Of a stretch of 64,000 nucleotides of DNA, positions 1 through 9,438 are shown in pieces (the stretch's first letter is position 1; each line of letters begins with the position of its first letter). Source of the stretch: Kosakonia pseudosacchari (lineage in GTDB: Bacteria; Pseudomonadota; Gammaproteobacteria; Enterobacterales; Enterobacteriaceae); assembly GCF_900184035.1 (NCBI RefSeq), contig NZ_FXWP01000026.1, positions 62,001 to 126,000 of the forward strand, given 5' to 3'. The position numbers were made by a program, and so were the translations under genes. The notes beneath the pieces are model-generated. The model did no database searches, was not told where the DNA came from, and saw only the letters and a program-made list of their open reading frames with translations.

Positions 1-408
1 GAAAAGATGAACAACGGCTGGGACGACTTCAGTATTCCGAAAGAAGTGGCCCGCCGTCTGATTGCGATGCATGTAAAGCGCGGTGACAGCATCTTTTTCA
101 TCACCGGACGCAGCCCGACAAAAACTGAAACGGTGAGTAAAACGCTACAGGACGATTTTCTAATTCCTGCGGCCAATATGAACCCGGTGATTTTCGCCGG
201 CGATAAGCCCGGTCAGAACAGCAAAACCCAGTGGCTGAAAGCGAATAAAATCCGCATTTTCTATGGCGATTCTGACAGCGATATCACCGCCGCGCGTGAA
301 AGCGAAGCCCGGCCAATTCGCGTGTTACGCGCTTCAAATTCAACCTATCGCCCTTTACCGCAGGCGGGCGCACTGGGTGAGGAAGTGATTGTGAACTCCG
401 AGTATTAG
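1..408 (+). CDS. aphA: Class B acid phosphatase AphA, C-terminal part (5' end outside window)
   Basis: This is the last 135 residues of the periplasmic class B non-specific acid phosphatase and phosphotransferase, which is about 237 residues in E. coli. The reading frame is open to base 1, so the true start, the signal peptide and the catalytic Asp motif lie upstream of the window. Later HAD-family motifs are visible: the TGRS motif, the conserved Lys region, and YGDSDSDI with the metal-binding acidic residues. The protein dephosphorylates organic phosphomonoesters such as nucleotides in the periplasm. The next gene, yjbQ, is its normal neighbour in enteric bacteria. The identity is firm; only the truncation by the window edge limits the description. 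Confidence 0.95.
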   Translation, partial: EKMNNGWDDFSIPKEVARRLIAMHVKRGDSIFFITGRSPTKTETVSKTLQDDFLIPAANMNPVIFAGDKPGQNSKTQWLKANKIRIFYGDSDSDITAARESEARPIRVLRASNSTYRPLPQAGALGEEVIVNSEY

Positions 409-477
409 CCTGAGCTTTCCTGTTTCGCCGCCTGCTGCCACACTGGCAAGAGTTCATTTTGCTGACAGGAGATGTGC

Positions 478-894
478 ATGTGGTATCAACAAACGCTTAC
501 GCTTGGCGCGAAGCCGCGCGGGTTTCATCTGGTGACGGACGAGGTGCTTGGGCAACTTCGCGATATCTCCCGCATTAACGTTGGTTTGCTGCATTTGTTG
601 TTGCAGCACACCTCTGCTTCGCTCACCCTGAACGAGAATTGCGATCCCACCGTGCGCCACGATATGGAGCAGCATTTTCTGCAGGCCGTGCCGGACAACG
701 CGCCGTATGAGCATGATTACGAAGGGCCGGATGATATGCCGTCGCACATTAAATCCTCTACGCTTGGTGTTTCGCTGCTGCTGCCCGTGCAAAAAGGGCG
801 CGTGGTGCTTGGCACATGGCAGGGAATTTGGCTTGGCGAGCACCGTATTCATGGTGGCTCGCGCAAAATCATCGCCACGCTGCAAGGAGAGTAA
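478..894 (+). CDS. yjbQ: YjbQ, UPF0047 family protein
   Basis: This 138-residue protein is close to E. coli YjbQ, a small globular UPF0047-family protein. The conserved [13 protein letters not shown] and [11 protein letters not shown] stretches carry the family's invariant His, Asn and Gly residues. The family has been linked to weak thiamine-phosphate-synthase-like activity, but its physiological role is not settled. An in-frame ATG lies six bases upstream at 472. The start at 478 is preferred because it gives the MWYQ start of the family and has an ACAGGA ribosome site about seven bases upstream. It follows aphA on the same strand. Confidence 0.93.
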   Translation: MWYQQTLTLGAKPRGFHLVTDEVLGQLRDISRINVGLLHLLLQHTSASLTLNENCDPTVRHDMEQHFLQAVPDNAPYEHDYEGPDDMPSHIKSSTLGVSLLLPVQKGRVVLGTWQGIWLGEHRIHGGSRKIIATLQGE

Positions 895-974
895 CCGCTC
901 CATCAAACCTCCATATACCCCGGTTATAAGCCTGCATAAAGACGTGTGGGTGCGTCTGATAACACGGGGTAGTT

Positions 975-1865
975 ATGGTTTTACGGAATGTTTTCGCGTG
1001 GCTGTACGGTTGGGAACCGTGCGATTTCGCCACCTACAAAATGGTCTGGCAACAACGTGGCGGTTCGGTCTGTACACATCCGGATGTGTTGCAATTTTTA
1101 AGTGCTGAAACGGGGGCGACGCTGGCTTTTTACGCTATTCGTCGCAAGCAGGTTTATGTGGGCGCGTGTTACGCAGTAAATGGGGCGTTATCGCTACAGG
1201 ATCGGCGTTACCCCTTTGTTTTCGATGACATCATACTGCCGCTGCAAACGACAAAAGTGGGGTATTTACCCGCTATTACCAAACGGTTGTCGCCGCACCA
1301 TCGAACAAATTTTCTCAATGTTTTATTCAGCTGTTATTTAAAAAATAAGATCTGCTACGTCAAAGAGAGCCTCTCGAAAGCGTCACAGAAAAAGCGCAAC
1401 GGCGAAATGAAAAAGTTTCTTGCCTGTGGCGGTGAGGTTCGCTGGGTTGATGACTTTTCAGATAGTGAGCTGGCTGACATTTACATCGACGTGTTCAAAC
1501 AGCGCTGGCAGGGTAAAATTTACTGTTTTGCGCGTGATGACTTAATCAAAACATTTGCCGCATTGCGGCATTTACTCTTTGGTGCAGTATTATTTATCCA
1601 TGGTCGACTCTGCGCCTTTGATATTATTTTTATGGCCGAATGTGATGGCTATTTTTATTTCGATGATATTAATGGTGGATATTCGCAGGACTACCCTGAA
1701 TTTAATTTAGGCAGTATTTTATTGTGGGTAAATATTTGCAAGGCGAAAGAATTATGTACCGCTAAAGGTAAAGAATTCAAATTTTCTCTCGGGGTCTATA
1801 AAGATTACTGGCACTATAAAAAACAGTGGTGCGACATTCTGCCGTTGGGCAGGACGCTGTTTTAA
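975..1865 (+). CDS. Mig-14-like protein (antimicrobial-peptide resistance family)
   Basis: This 296-residue protein resembles Mig-14 of Salmonella, a peripheral inner-membrane protein needed for survival in macrophages and resistance to cationic antimicrobial peptides. The resemblance is in the N-terminal GGSVCTHPDV stretch and in the C-terminal half: FDDINGG, a LGSILLWVNI helix, and the closing SLGVYKDYWHYKKQWC and LPLGRTLF stretches. The fold is probably acyltransferase-like (GNAT), as for related FemX-type proteins. It has no signal peptide. The gene sits between yjbQ and yjbR, which adjoin in E. coli, and converges on a response-regulator gene, so the pair was probably gained together. 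It is noticeably more AT-rich from about 1320 on than the flanking genes. Family assignment is from recalled motifs, not from an alignment. Confidence 0.72.
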   Translation: MVLRNVFAWLYGWEPCDFATYKMVWQQRGGSVCTHPDVLQFLSAETGATLAFYAIRRKQVYVGACYAVNGALSLQDRRYPFVFDDIILPLQTTKVGYLPAITKRLSPHHRTNFLNVLFSCYLKNKICYVKESLSKASQKKRNGEMKKFLACGGEVRWVDDFSDSELADIYIDVFKQRWQGKIYCFARDDLIKTFAALRHLLFGAVLFIHGRLCAFDIIFMAECDGYFYFDDINGGYSQDYPEFNLGSILLWVNICKAKELCTAKGKEFKFSLGVYKDYWHYKKQWCDILPLGRTLF

Positions 1866-1915
1866 TGGACGCTTCCGGCGGTGGTTATCCCCCGCCGGAA
1901 GCCTGTTTTGTTAGA

Positions 1916-2626
1916 TTAATCTCCCAGCCGATAGCCGAAGCCGCGAACGCACTCCGGCACATTGACAATGCCCGCCTGCTGGATCTTCTTTCTTAATTTG
2001 CTGACATGGCTATCCACAGTACGATCGCAGGCATTACCCTCTGGCATGCAAGAATTCATAATCTCTTCGCGCGTAAAGACACGTTGCGGGTAGCGAATTA
2101 AATGCATCAATATCTTAAACTCTGTTGAGGTTAAGTCTGTAGATAAATCCATTTTCATCGGACCAACGTAAACCTGGTGCGTGATTTTATTAATTTCAAT
2201 ATTTCTGGTTTTATACAGTTTCAGGTTTTCCCGGGCATGATATTGCTGGCTTCTTTTTAAAATAACATGCACCCTGGCGACTAATTCCTCCGGGTTGAAC
2301 GGTTTCACCAGAAAATCATCAGCGCCCGTTTTCAAGGCCTGGATCTTATCCGCGTCGGTGTCCATCGCCGTCAGCATCATAATCGGGACATCGGTGGTCT
2401 GGCGTAGCTCCATCAGCACTTGCCAGCCATCCTTTTTCGGCATTTTGATATCCAGAATAATAAAATCAGGCTGATATTGTTCTGCCATCCTGATTGCTTT
2501 TTCGCCATCAGCGGCATGAATCACCGCGAACTTGTCGCGTTCAAGGTAAGCAATAATCACACCGGCAATATCACTATCATCTTCAGCGACAAGAACGGTT
2601 TTCTTCTCGCCATGTAATATGCTCAT
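1916..2626 (-). CDS. OmpR/PhoB-family response regulator, AdeR-like, orphan
   Basis: This 236-residue two-component response regulator has an N-terminal receiver with an acidic pocket (E15, D16), phospho-acceptor D59 in LDIKMPKKDG, T86 and K108 in KPF. A C-terminal winged-helix DNA-binding domain ends in TVDSHVSKLRKK and GFGYRLGD. It reads closer to AdeR (Acinetobacter efflux regulator) than to BaeR or OmpR. No histidine kinase is adjacent, so its partner must be encoded elsewhere. The start at 2626 gives the natural MSILHGEKKTVLV terminus behind a CGGAGA ribosome site; an upstream in-frame start at 2671 adds 15 unlikely residues. It converges on the mig-14-like gene (51-bp gap), which suggests a shared stress or envelope role, though the sequence shows no direct regulatory link. 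Confidence 0.88.
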   Translation of the reverse strand: MSILHGEKKTVLVAEDDSDIAGVIIAYLERDKFAVIHAADGEKAIRMAEQYQPDFIILDIKMPKKDGWQVLMELRQTTDVPIMMLTAMDTDADKIQALKTGADDFLVKPFNPEELVARVHVILKRSQQYHARENLKLYKTRNIEINKITHQVYVGPMKMDLSTDLTSTEFKILMHLIRYPQRVFTREEIMNSCMPEGNACDRTVDSHVSKLRKKIQQAGIVNVPECVRGFGYRLGD

Positions 2627-2905
2627 CAGGCATCTCCGGGAGTTTTCTCTTTTATCCGCAATCAATTGCACATCAATGTGCTGTTTTTATCTTATTGAAA
2701 AAAATGAAAAAATAACGGTTACTTTCTACTTGTAACTATTTGTCACTCTAAAACACAAAAGGTTCCAGCGTTCTCTGTTCTGTTTAGGTTGTGTTAATCG
2801 TCAGGTTTTGTAACGACCCACGATTTTTTTATCCATACACTACGCTTTAATGACGTATTTATGCCGATCGCGATCCCCACCACGACATGACAAGGAGAAG
2901 CAAAA

Positions 2906-3259
2906 GTGACAATTTCCGAGTTATTGCAATATTGCATGGCGAAGCCCGGCGCTGAACAGAGCGTGCACAGCGACTGGAAAGCAACACAAATCAAAGTTGC
3001 GGATGTGCTGTTTGCGATGGTGAAAGAGGTGGAAGGGCGGCCGGCCGCGTCGCTGAAAGCAAGCCCCGAACTGACGGATTTACTGCGCCAGCAGCATGAA
3101 GATGTGCGCCCCAGCCGCCATTTGAATAAAGCGCACTGGAGCACCGTTTATCTTGATGGTTCGCTACCGGATTCGCAGATTTACTATCTGGTGGATGCGT
3201 CGTATCAACAGGCGATTGAGTTGGTGCCGGAACAGGTCCGGCAGCAACTCTCCGTGTAA
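2906..3259 (+). CDS. yjbR: YjbR, MmcQ/YjbR family DNA-binding-like protein
   Basis: This 117-residue protein is almost identical to E. coli YjbR, a member of the MmcQ/YjbR family with a CyaY-like alpha/beta fold that is annotated as DNA-binding from structure. The hallmark RPSRHLNKAHWSTVYLDG block is present. The start is GTG at 2906, with an AAGGAG ribosome site centred about 12 bases upstream; no in-frame ATG gives the conserved MTISELLQYCM terminus. It meets uvrA tail to tail with zero spacing (stop at 3259, uvrA stop at 3260), so no separate terminator fits between the genes. Its cellular role is unknown. Confidence 0.94.
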   Translation: MTISELLQYCMAKPGAEQSVHSDWKATQIKVADVLFAMVKEVEGRPAASLKASPELTDLLRQQHEDVRPSRHLNKAHWSTVYLDGSLPDSQIYYLVDASYQQAIELVPEQVRQQLSV

Positions 3260-6085
3260 TTACTTCAGCATCGGTTTGAGGAAGCGCGCCGTGTGAGAGG
3301 CTTCGCATTCGGCGACCGTTTCCGGCGTGCCGGAGACCAGAATCTCGCCGCCGCCGCTACCGCCTTCCGGGCCGAGGTCGACAATCCAGTCCGCCGTTTT
3401 AATCACGTCCAGGTTGTGCTCAATCACCACAATGGTGTTGCCCTGATCCCGTAACTGATGCAACACATCCAGCAACTGCTGGATATCCGCAAAGTGCAGG
3501 CCGGTGGTCGGTTCGTCGAGGATATAGAGCGTCTGCCCGGTGCCGCGTTTCGACAGCTCGCGCGCCAGTTTCACGCGCTGGGCCTCACCGCCGGAAAGCG
3601 TCGTAGCCGACTGTCCAAGACGAATATAGGTCAGGCCAACATCCATCAGCGTTTGCAGCTTACGCGCCAGCGCCGGAACCGCATCGAAGAACTCGCGTGC
3701 TTCTTCGATAGTCATATCCAGCACTTCATGGATGGTCTTGCCTTTGTATTTGATCTCCAGCGTTTCGCGGTTGTAGCGCTTGCCTTTGCACTGGTCGCAC
3801 GGCACGTAAATATCCGGCAGAAAGTGCATCTCAACCTTGATTACGCCGTCACCCTGACACGCTTCGCAGCGACCGCCGCGCACGTTAAAGCTGAAGCGCC
3901 CCGGCGTGTAACCGCGCGAGCGGGACTCCGGCACGCCGGCAAACAGCTCGCGCACCGGCGTAAAGACACCGGTATAAGTGGCCGGGTTGGAGCGCGGCGT
4001 GCGCCCAATCGGGCTCTGGTCGATATCAATGACTTTGTCGAAATGCTCCAGCCCCTGCACATCGCGATACGGAGCCGGTTCGGCGATGGTCGCGCCGTTC
4101 AACTGACGTTGGGCGATCGGGAACAGCGTATCGTTGATCAGCGTCGATTTACCGGAACCGGAAACGCCGGTGATACAGGTGAACAGGCCCACCGGTAGCG
4201 TCAGCGTCACATCTTTCAGGTTGTTACCGCGCGCGCCGGTCAGCTTCAGCACTTTTTCTGGATCGGCTTTCACGCGCTGTTTCGGCAGCTCAATTTTACG
4301 TTTGCCGCTCATGTACTGCCCGGTAAGGGATTCCGGTACCGCCATGATGGCATCCAGCGTCCCTTCGGCCACCACCTGACCACCGTGTACGCCCGCACCA
4401 GGGCCGATGTCGATTACATGGTCGGCGGCGCGAATGGCGTCTTCGTCGTGTTCGACGACAATCACCGTGTTACCGAGATTACGCAGATGGATAAGCGTGC
4501 CGAGCAGACGTTCGTTATCGCGCTGATGCAGGCCGATTGACGGCTCATCCAGCACGTACATAACACCTACCAGACCCGCGCCAATCTGGCTTGCCAGACG
4601 AATGCGCTGCGCTTCGCCGCCGGAGAGCGTTTCCGCCGAGCGCGAGAGCGTCAGGTAGTTCAGGCCGACGTTCACCAGGAACTTCAGGCGATCGCCAATC
4701 TCTTTCAGCACTTTTTCGGCGATTTTTGCCCGCTGGCCGGAAAGTTTCAGATTGTTGAAGAAGTCCATCGCATGGCCGATGCTCATATCGGAAATGGTCG
4801 GCAGCGGGGTGTTTTCAACAAAAACGTGGCGCGCTTCGCGACGCAGACGCGTCCCTTCACAAGAGGCGCACGGGCGATTGCTGATAAATTTCGCCAGCTC
4901 TTCACGTACCGCGCTGGATTCCGTCTCTTTGTAACGGCGCTCCATGTTGTGCAGCACGCCTTCAAAGGGGTGACGACGCACGGAAGTATCGCCGCGATCG
5001 TTCATATATTTGAACTCAATCGACTCTTTACCGGAACCAGACAGCACCACTTTCTGCACGTTGGCGCTCAGGCTTTCCCACGGCGCTTCCACATCGAATT
5101 TGTAGTGTTCCGCCAGCGATTTCAGCATCTGAAAATAGTAGAAGTTGCGGCGATCCCAACCGCGGATCGCGCCACCGGCCAGCGACAGCTCCGGGTTCTG
5201 GATCACGCGATCCGGATCGAAATATTGCTGTACGCCCAGACCGTCGCAGGTCGGGCAGGCGCCAGCCGGGTTGTTGAATGAGAACAGACGCGGTTCCAGC
5301 TCGCGCATGCTGTAGCCACAAATCGGACAGGCGAAGTTGGCGGAGAACAGCAGCTCTTCGGCGGTCGGCTCGTCCATATCGGCAACCACGGCCGTGCCGC
5401 CGGAAAGCTCCAGCGCGGTTTCAAAGGATTCCGCCAGCCGCTGGGCGAGATCGTCGCGGACTTTAAAGCGATCAATCACCACTTCAATGGTGTGTTTCTT
5501 TTGTAGCTCGAGCTTCGGCGGATCGGAAAGATCGCACACTTCGCCATCAATACGCGCACGGATATAACCCTGGCTTGCAAGGTTTTCCAGCGTTTTGGTG
5601 TGCTCGCCTTTGCGCTCTTTGATCACCGGCGCCAGCAGCATCAGGCGTTTGCCTTCTGGCTGCGACAACACGTTATCCACCATCTGGCTCACGGTTTGCG
5701 CCGCCAGCGGAACGTCGTGATCCGGGCAACGCGGCTCGCCAACGCGGGCGAACAGCAGACGCAGGTAATCGTGAATTTCCGTGATCGTACCAACGGTGGA
5801 ACGCGGGTTGTGGGATGTCGATTTTTGTTCAATAGAAATGGCGGGCGATAAACCTTCAATGTGGTCAACGTCCGGTTTTTCCATCAGCGACAGAAACTGA
5901 CGCGCATACGCGGAGAGTGATTCAACGTAACGACGCTGCCCTTCGGCATAGAGTGTGTCGAAAGCCAGTGAGGACTTACCAGAACCCGACAGCCCGGTAA
6001 CGACAATCAGTTTGTCGCGGGGGATGACGAGGTTGATGTTTTTGAGATTATGGGTGCGGGCGCCCCGTACTTCTATCTTATCCAA
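3260..6085 (-). CDS. uvrA: Excinuclease ABC subunit A (UvrA), TTG start
   Basis: This is the damage-sensing ATPase of nucleotide excision repair; the UvrA dimer with UvrB scans DNA and loads UvrB for UvrC incision. Both ABC cassettes are intact: Walker [10 protein letters not shown] near residue 32 and GVSGSGKST near 641, each with an LSGGEAQR signature and a LDEP Walker B. Zinc-finger pairs CPIC/CPTC and CEAC/CDQC are present. Length is 941 residues against 940 in E. coli. The start is taken as TTG at 6085: it gives the conserved MDKIEVRG terminus and has an AAGGTGA ribosome site at good spacing. The in-frame GTG at 6094 has no spaced ribosome site, and the ATG at 6090 is out of frame. Divergent from ssb under a shared LexA box. 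Confidence 0.97.
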   Translation of the reverse strand: MDKIEVRGARTHNLKNINLVIPRDKLIVVTGLSGSGKSSLAFDTLYAEGQRRYVESLSAYARQFLSLMEKPDVDHIEGLSPAISIEQKSTSHNPRSTVGTITEIHDYLRLLFARVGEPRCPDHDVPLAAQTVSQMVDNVLSQPEGKRLMLLAPVIKERKGEHTKTLENLASQGYIRARIDGEVCDLSDPPKLELQKKHTIEVVIDRFKVRDDLAQRLAESFETALELSGGTAVVADMDEPTAEELLFSANFACPICGYSMRELEPRLFSFNNPAGACPTCDGLGVQQYFDPDRVIQNPELSLAGGAIRGWDRRNFYYFQMLKSLAEHYKFDVEAPWESLSANVQKVVLSGSGKESIEFKYMNDRGDTSVRRHPFEGVLHNMERRYKETESSAVREELAKFISNRPCASCEGTRLRREARHVFVENTPLPTISDMSIGHAMDFFNNLKLSGQRAKIAEKVLKEIGDRLKFLVNVGLNYLTLSRSAETLSGGEAQRIRLASQIGAGLVGVMYVLDEPSIGLHQRDNERLLGTLIHLRNLGNTVIVVEHDEDAIRAADHVIDIGPGAGVHGGQVVAEGTLDAIMAVPESLTGQYMSGKRKIELPKQRVKADPEKVLKLTGARGNNLKDVTLTLPVGLFTCITGVSGSGKSTLINDTLFPIAQRQLNGATIAEPAPYRDVQGLEHFDKVIDIDQSPIGRTPRSNPATYTGVFTPVRELFAGVPESRSRGYTPGRFSFNVRGGRCEACQGDGVIKVEMHFLPDIYVPCDQCKGKRYNRETLEIKYKGKTIHEVLDMTIEEAREFFDAVPALARKLQTLMDVGLTYIRLGQSATTLSGGEAQRVKLARELSKRGTGQTLYILDEPTTGLHFADIQQLLDVLHQLRDQGNTIVVIEHNLDVIKTADWIVDLGPEGGSGGGEILVSGTPETVAECEASHTARFLKPMLK

Positions 6086-6176
6086 TCCATTCACCTTTTA
6101 CCCGGAGGAACACTTTTTGCCTGGTGTGTTTGAAGGACAACCAGCGGTCAGAAACGGCTAATTATGACACAATTTA

Positions 6177-6196
6177 ACCTGAATGAATATACAGTA
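6177..6196. promoter_or_regulatory. LexA (SOS) box between uvrA and ssb
   Basis: The 20-mer acctgaatgaatatacagta reads on the minus strand as the SOS box known at the E. coli uvrA/ssb promoters, with CTG-N10-CAG spacing. It lies 91 bp upstream of the uvrA start and 150 bp upstream of ssb, so LexA probably controls uvrA strongly and one ssb promoter weakly, as in E. coli. Confidence 0.93.
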
Positions 6197-6346
6197 TTCG
6201 CATGCATCTTCGCTTCGGGTATGTCAAACTATGGCGCGCGGCGATTATCTGGAATCCTCCTCGCAGCTATCTAAGTGTGGCTTTGTAATGCTACAATCGC
6301 GCGTTTACACTACTAAGAATCAAGCAACGTTTTCAGGAGACACAAT

Positions 6347-6871
6347 ATGGCCAGCAGAGGCGTAAACAAGGTGATTCTCGTCGGTAATCTGGGCCAGGAC
6401 CCGGAAGTACGCTATATGCCGAGTGGTGGCGCAGTTGCCAACATTACGCTGGCTACTTCCGAATCCTGGCGTGACAAGCAGACCGGCGAAATGAAAGAGC
6501 AGACCGAATGGCACCGCGTGGTGCTGTTTGGCAAGCTGGCGGAAGTCGCCGGTGAATACCTGCGTAAAGGCTCTCAGGTTTACATCGAAGGCCAGCTGCG
6601 TACCCGCAAATGGACCGATCAATCCGGTCAGGAAAAATACACCACTGAAGTCGTTGTTAACGTTGGCGGCACCATGCAGATGCTGGGTGGCCGTCAGGGT
6701 GGTGGCGCACCGGCAGGTGGCGGTCAGCAGCAGGGCGGTTGGGGCCAGCCTCAGCAGCCGCAGGGTGGCAATCAGTTCAGCGGCGGCGCGCAGTCTCGCC
6801 CGCAGCAGCAGTCCGCACCGGCACCGTCTAACGAGCCGCCGATGGATTTCGACGACGACATTCCGTTCTGA
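6347..6871 (+). CDS. ssb: Single-stranded DNA-binding protein SSB
   Basis: This 174-residue protein binds single-stranded DNA as a tetramer during replication, recombination and repair. The N-terminal OB fold (about residues 1-112) starts with [20 protein letters not shown] Gly/Gln/Pro-rich linker follows, and the protein ends in the acidic tip MDFDDDIPF that docks partner proteins such as exonuclease I, RecO and PriA. A CAGGAG ribosome site precedes the ATG. The gene is divergent from uvrA and followed by a strong terminator. In E. coli the next gene is yjcB; here yjcB lies about 37.6 kb downstream. Confidence 0.98.
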   Translation: MASRGVNKVILVGNLGQDPEVRYMPSGGAVANITLATSESWRDKQTGEMKEQTEWHRVVLFGKLAEVAGEYLRKGSQVYIEGQLRTRKWTDQSGQEKYTTEVVVNVGGTMQMLGGRQGGGAPAGGGQQQGGWGQPQQPQGGNQFSGGAQSRPQQQSAPAPSNEPPMDFDDDIPF

Positions 6872-6892
6872 TTGGCGTTACGCCGCGAATTT

Positions 6893-6918
6893 AAAAACCC
6901 CGCGTTGCGGGGTTTTTT
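6893..6918 (+). terminator. Rho-independent terminator of ssb
   Basis: A GC-rich hairpin with arms ccccgc and gcgggg around a short loop is followed directly by six T residues, 22 bp after the ssb stop. A-residues before the stem may let it also work on the minus strand. Confidence 0.9.
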
Positions 6919-6927
6919 GTCTATAGA

Positions 6928-6950
6928 AAACCCCAACCAGGTTCGGGGTT
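6928..6950 (-). terminator. Candidate terminator for the minus-strand ABC operon
   Basis: The inverted repeat aaccccaacc / ggttcggggtt (one mismatch) is followed on the minus strand by a TTTT run. It lies between ssb and the convergent ABC importer operon. A weaker GC hairpin with a T6 run on the minus strand at about 7156-7182 is closer to the operon end. The remaining bases of 6919-7198 hold no gene that can be supported. Confidence 0.45.
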
Positions 6951-7198
6951 CCGGAAAGCTTTCAACTTTAAGCCAGCTATTATGTGCCGCGTCCGCTGAA
7001 CTGATGCAGTAGTCACACCGCAACAGTGGGCGCAACGCCGCCTGTGGCAAGCAGCACAAACGCAGCACCCAGGATTTGCATAGTGTCGAACTTACATATT
7101 GTCGAACACGCGCGCAAATAAAACGGGTGCCCGTGCGCAAGCAACCAGCGGCATAAAAAACCGCGCGTTGCGGGGGCTTATCATTCAGCGGTGACGCA

Positions 7199-7972
7199 TT
7201 ACTTCGACACATCCGCGCCGAAGTATTTCTGCGAAATGCGTTGATAAGTGCCGTCGGCTTTGATCTCTTCCAGTGCTTTATCAATAGCGGCTTTCAATTG
7301 CGGGTTGCCTTTGCGGAACAACACGCCGGATTTCTCCGCGTCCGACTGTGTGGCAACGATTTTCACCGGCGCGTCTGGTTTATGTTTTTTGAAATCCAGG
7401 AATGACAGGTTGTCATTGATGGTCGCATCCGCGCGGCCCTGCACCACCAAATCGACAGACTGGTTAAAGCCGTCGGTGGCAACGATCTCCGCGCCATATT
7501 TACGGGCGATCTGCGCATAGTTGCTGGTCAGCGTATGGGCGGATTTTTTGCCTTTTAAATCTTCAAAACGGGTAATTGCCGTGTTTTTGCTGTTAACGAT
7601 CAGCACCGCTTTGGAGGCGATATACGGCTCGGAGAAGTCATATTTTTTCTGGCGTTCCGGCGTAATGCCCACCTGATTTATTACCGCGTCGTAGCGGTTA
7701 GCATCAATACCGGCGATCAGGCCATCCCATTTGCCTTCAACAAACTGGGCATTCACTTTCAGGCGTTTGGCAATCTCCTGGCCGATTTCGACATCAAACC
7801 CTTCCAGCTTGCCGGAGGCATTATGAAAAGTGAACGGCGGATAAGTCCCTTCGGTGCCAATCTTTAACACTCCGGCGGATTGAATTTTTGCCAGATCATC
7901 CTGCGCCAGCGCCGCGTGAGCAAAGCCCAGCTGCATCACGCCAGCTATCACCAGTGTTGCGAATGCCTTCAT
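7199..7972 (-). CDS. Periplasmic amino-acid-binding protein of an ABC importer, cystine-type
   Basis: This 257-residue family 3 solute-binding protein has a cleavable signal peptide (charged MKAF start, hydrophobic core, AHAALAQ cleavage region). The mature protein carries the amino-acid-binding signatures GTYPPFTF, GFDVEIGQEIAKRL and the VINQVGITPERQKKYDFSEPY block. The last matches the cystine-binding FliY/TcyJ group best, as does the GADVSK C-terminus, so cystine or a related sulfur amino acid is the likely ligand. It is the distal gene of a minus-strand permease–ATPase–binding-protein operon. A purine-rich ribosome site (AAGGGG) lies upstream. Substrate assignment is inference. Confidence 0.82.
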   Translation of the reverse strand: MKAFATLVIAGVMQLGFAHAALAQDDLAKIQSAGVLKIGTEGTYPPFTFHNASGKLEGFDVEIGQEIAKRLKVNAQFVEGKWDGLIAGIDANRYDAVINQVGITPERQKKYDFSEPYIASKAVLIVNSKNTAITRFEDLKGKKSAHTLTSNYAQIARKYGAEIVATDGFNQSVDLVVQGRADATINDNLSFLDFKKHKPDAPVKIVATQSDAEKSGVLFRKGNPQLKAAIDKALEEIKADGTYQRISQKYFGADVSK

Positions 7973-7994
7973 CTGCGTTACCCCTTAAATATTG

Positions 7995-8765
7995 TTATTG
8001 GTGCGCTTCGATAGCCGAAAACGCTGTGCTTAAAGAGGCGATGAATTCCGTGGTTCGCGGTTTCTTCGCCTGTGAAAAAAGGGTGCTGGCGCTGCCCGAT
8101 TCGACAATCTCTCCGCCTTCGAGAAATACCACCTGGCTTGCGATATGGGCTGCTAAGCGCAGATCGTGGGTAGCCATAATCATCGTGGTGCCCTCATGCG
8201 CCAACTGGCGAAGAACGGCAACCACTTCGCCGGAAAGCTCCGGGTCGAGCGCCGATGTTGGCTCATCGCACAGCAACACCGCAGGCGAAGGCGCCAGCGC
8301 GCGGGCAATCGCCACACGCTGTTGCTGGCCGCCGGAAAGCGTATTCGGCAGTGCGTTACGCTTATGCAGCATGCCAACCTTCTCCAGCAGCGCTTCGCCG
8401 CGTTGCCGGGCGCGATCGCGGTCCCATTTATGCACCGTAATTAGCCCTTCAGTAATGTTCTCAAGGGCAGTCATATGCGGAAACAGCGCGAAGTTCTGAA
8501 ATACCATTCCGGTCTGGCGGCTCATCCGGCGAATATCCTCACCGTTAATGCGTGCGCCCGGTGTAAATAACATCTTCTCTTTGCCAATTATTAATTCCCC
8601 GGCCTGCGGAATTTCCAGCAAATTAATGCAGCGTAATAACGTACTTTTTCCGCTGCCGGAGGGGCCAATTAAGGCGGTAACGGTGCCTTCTGCCACCGTT
8701 AAATGAATATCCCGCAACACCTGATGACCATCGAAACTTTTTTCAATGCTGGAGAGCGTTATCAT
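7995..8765 (-). CDS. Polar amino-acid ABC importer ATPase
   Basis: This 256-residue cytoplasmic nucleotide-binding subunit is of the GlnQ/TcyN type and powers uptake through the adjoining permease. Walker A GPSGSGKST, Q-loop VFQNFALFPHM, signature LSGGQQQR, Walker B LLCDEPTSALDPE and the switch-loop His in ATHDL are intact. It overlaps the permease gene by 23 bp and lies 22 bp upstream of the binding-protein gene, so the three genes form one operon. The region between the Q-loop and the signature is of normal length for the family. Confidence 0.9.
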   Translation of the reverse strand: MITLSSIEKSFDGHQVLRDIHLTVAEGTVTALIGPSGSGKSTLLRCINLLEIPQAGELIIGKEKMLFTPGARINGEDIRRMSRQTGMVFQNFALFPHMTALENITEGLITVHKWDRDRARQRGEALLEKVGMLHKRNALPNTLSGGQQQRVAIARALAPSPAVLLCDEPTSALDPELSGEVVAVLRQLAHEGTTMIMATHDLRLAAHIASQVVFLEGGEIVESGSASTLFSQAKKPRTTEFIASLSTAFSAIEAHQ

Positions 8766-9438
8766 TGGCTCGCTCCTTAACGGTGGTGCCGGCTAATTTC
8801 CGCTCCAGTCTCTCTTGTAAATGCGATAAGACAGAACTGAATAAGAGATAAATCACCGCAGCCTCGCTATATAAAATTAACGGCTCGTAAGTCACCGCCG
8901 CAATTTGCTGTGCGGCGAGAAACATCTCCGGTACGGTGATCACCGAGGCCAGCGAGGTGTCTTTTACCAGCGAGATAAAGGTATTGGATAACGGTGGCAC
9001 GGCGATGCGCGCGGCCTGCGGCAGAATAATGCGCCGTAGCGACTGTGCCCAGGTCATGCTGATGGCATGCGCGGCTTCCCACTGGCTTTTAGGCACGGCG
9101 AGCAGCGTGGCACGGATGACTTCCGAGGTATAAGCACCAATATTTACCGTAAAACCAATCACCGCCGCCGGAAATGCATCGATAGTAATTCCTGCGCTGG
9201 GTAACGCGTAAAAAATTAAAAAAAGCTGTACTAATAACGGCGTACCGCGAATTAACCAGACGTAAAATCTGACTATCGGTTTTAAAAAAGCAGGACCATA
9301 TAAACGCAATAACGCCACAATAAAACCGAGCGTCAAACCAAGAATAAATGCGCTTAACGTTAAGGGAATGGTAAATTTCAGCCCGGCGGAAAGCATTGGC
9401 AAAAATGAGTCTATCGCTAAGGGTAACCATGTCGGCAC
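8743..9438 (-). CDS. Polar amino-acid ABC importer permease (HisM/YecS-like)
   Basis: This is an inner-membrane permease of 231 residues with about five hydrophobic segments. The EAA coupling loop (EAAHAISMTWAQSLRRIILP) contacts the ATPase, and RGTPLLVQLFLIFY is typical of the His/Glu/Arg permease group. The start is taken as GTG at 9438 because GGAAGG sits six bases upstream. An ATG at 9456 would add six Cys-rich residues and has no ribosome site. As a single permease gene it probably forms a homodimer. It is the first gene of the operon, and its promoter should lie in the AT-rich gap before vgrG. Confidence 0.88.
   Translation of the reverse strand: MPTWLPLAIDSFLPMLSAGLKFTIPLTLSAFILGLTLGFIVALLRLYGPAFLKPIVRFYVWLIRGTPLLVQLFLIFYALPSAGITIDAFPAAVIGFTVNIGAYTSEVIRATLLAVPKSQWEAAHAISMTWAQSLRRIILPQAARIAVPPLSNTFISLVKDTSLASVITVPEMFLAAQQIAAVTYEPLILYSEAAVIYLLFSSVLSHLQERLERKLAGTTVKERANDNALQH

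Noticed and set aside
7012-7080. A 22-codon hydrophobic minus-strand ORF (MQILGAAFVLLATGG...) after ssb
   Set aside because: No ribosome site and no recognised leader-peptide or toxin family; it lies in a poorly conserved gap and could be chance.
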